A stretch of 64,000 nucleotides of DNA from contig NZ_JAUSSF010000001.1 of the NCBI RefSeq assembly GCF_030812195.1, positions 1,550,001-1,614,000 of the forward strand. Reading direction: 5' to 3'. Origin of the DNA: Chryseobacterium lathyri. Lineage in GTDB: Bacteria > Bacteroidota > Bacteroidia > Flavobacteriales > Weeksellaceae. Of the stretch, positions 63,573 through 64,000 are shown in pieces. A program made the position numbers and the translations under genes. A model generated the notes under the pieces. The model did no database searches. It saw nothing but the letters and a program-made list of their open reading frames with translations, and was not told where the DNA came from. The number at the start of each line of letters is the position of its first letter. Position 1 is the first letter of the stretch.

Positions 63573-64000
63573 ACTATTAAAACTAGAATATTATAAAAAC
63601 CTGAACTACAAACCGTTCAAGGTTTTCACGATCTTATATTTTTCCATTCTGATCGCTCTTCTTTTCATTGGGCTGGTAGATCTGAATGTTTTCGGAGGAA
63701 CTGTTAATTTAAAAGAACAGGGCATTTACAATTTTCCGGAGATCTGGAATTTCACCACATGGATTGTCGCTTTGCTAAAGATTTTCCTTGGGTTAATCAT
63801 TGTTTTTTCTATCTCTCAGGAATTCACCAACAGAATGTTTAAACAAAACACGATTGATGGATTGAGCAGAAAGGAATTCATCGGATCAAAGCTTTTAACA
63901 ATTACCATCTTTACAACAGTTTCTACATTCATTGTGTTTATCATTACTATGTTTTTAGGACACCAGTATTCTAAGGTCACCGATGCTTCAAAAATTTATG
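63565..64000 (+). CDS. ABC-2 type permease, cut by window end
   Basis: The frame opens at ATG 63565, overlapping the ATPase stop by 8 bases, and runs off the window (145 codons seen). It starts MLKLLKLEYYKNLNYKPFKV and then shows hydrophobic segments near 21-40, 66-85 and 112-132. The overlap and topology make it the membrane partner of the upstream ATPase. The rest lies outside. Confidence 0.85.
   Translation, partial: MLKLLKLEYYKNLNYKPFKVFTILYFSILIALLFIGLVDLNVFGGTVNLKEQGIYNFPEIWNFTTWIVALLKIFLGLIIVFSISQEFTNRMFKQNTIDGLSRKEFIGSKLLTITIFTTVSTFIVFIITMFLGHQYSKVTDASKIY

Overview
The window is low-GC, densely coded chromosomal DNA from a member of the Bacteroidota, family Weeksellaceae, most likely Chryseobacterium. 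Three things point there. Five secreted proteins end in type IX secretion (T9SS) sorting domains. Many genes have the Bacteroidota promoter -7 box TAnnTTTG. Several proteins have lineage-typical forms: an exonuclease-fused DnaE, a fused alpha/beta E1 dehydrogenase, type-3 ProS and a DnaJ with a halved zinc finger. I saw no rRNA, tRNA, CRISPR array, insertion sequence or prophage.

Layout. 1-3184 (minus): CPBP protease, RdgB, RNase Z and a cut-off TIGR02757 gene. 3400-4995: prfC. 5060-10718 (minus): two tandem copies of a two-gene cassette, each a small lipoprotein followed by a secreted HExxHxxGxxH metalloprotease with a T9SS tail. 11006-15659: a DUF4349 lipoprotein, an acyl-CoA dehydrogenase with a small membrane protein, and an acyl-CoA synthetase. 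15.7-17.9 kb is gene-poor, with one secreted repeat-type protein and a frameshifted gene remnant. 17.9-20.8 kb: a coiled-coil protein, a Nif3-like protein, a voltage-gated-type K+ channel and a 52-residue membrane protein. 20.9-26.5 kb (minus): two large multidomain T9SS surface proteins sharing modules. 26.8-31.4 kb: dnaE.

31.7-33.8 kb: a T9SS-exported subtilase. 33.9-37.1 kb: fused E1 dehydrogenase and a bestrophin. 37.1-39.0 kb: a divergent Lrp-type regulator and a methionine gamma-lyase-like enzyme. 39.0-45.4 kb: a glycosyltransferase, an SDR/AraC pair, a THUMP RNA methyltransferase, and a methyltransferase overlapping a ZIP transporter. 45.4-48.0 kb (minus): a strongly biased lipoprotein and a FadL-type barrel. 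48.1-54.4 kb (plus): proS, a DUF937-OmpA protein, mntH, grpE and dnaJ. 54.5-64 kb: DUF808, two hydrolases, DedA, prfB, an FAD oxidoreductase, an AAA ATPase with an IF2_N-like N-terminus, and the start of an ABC exporter operon behind a palindrome-rich promoter.

Most genes are housekeeping. The parts most worth a second look are the duplicated lipoprotein-metalloprotease cassettes, the AAA ATPase with a changed Walker A, the aromatic/arginine block lipoprotein, the cysteine-free CdsZ-like protein and several ordered repeats in promoters. Functions given are inferred from motifs and family knowledge; no database search was run.
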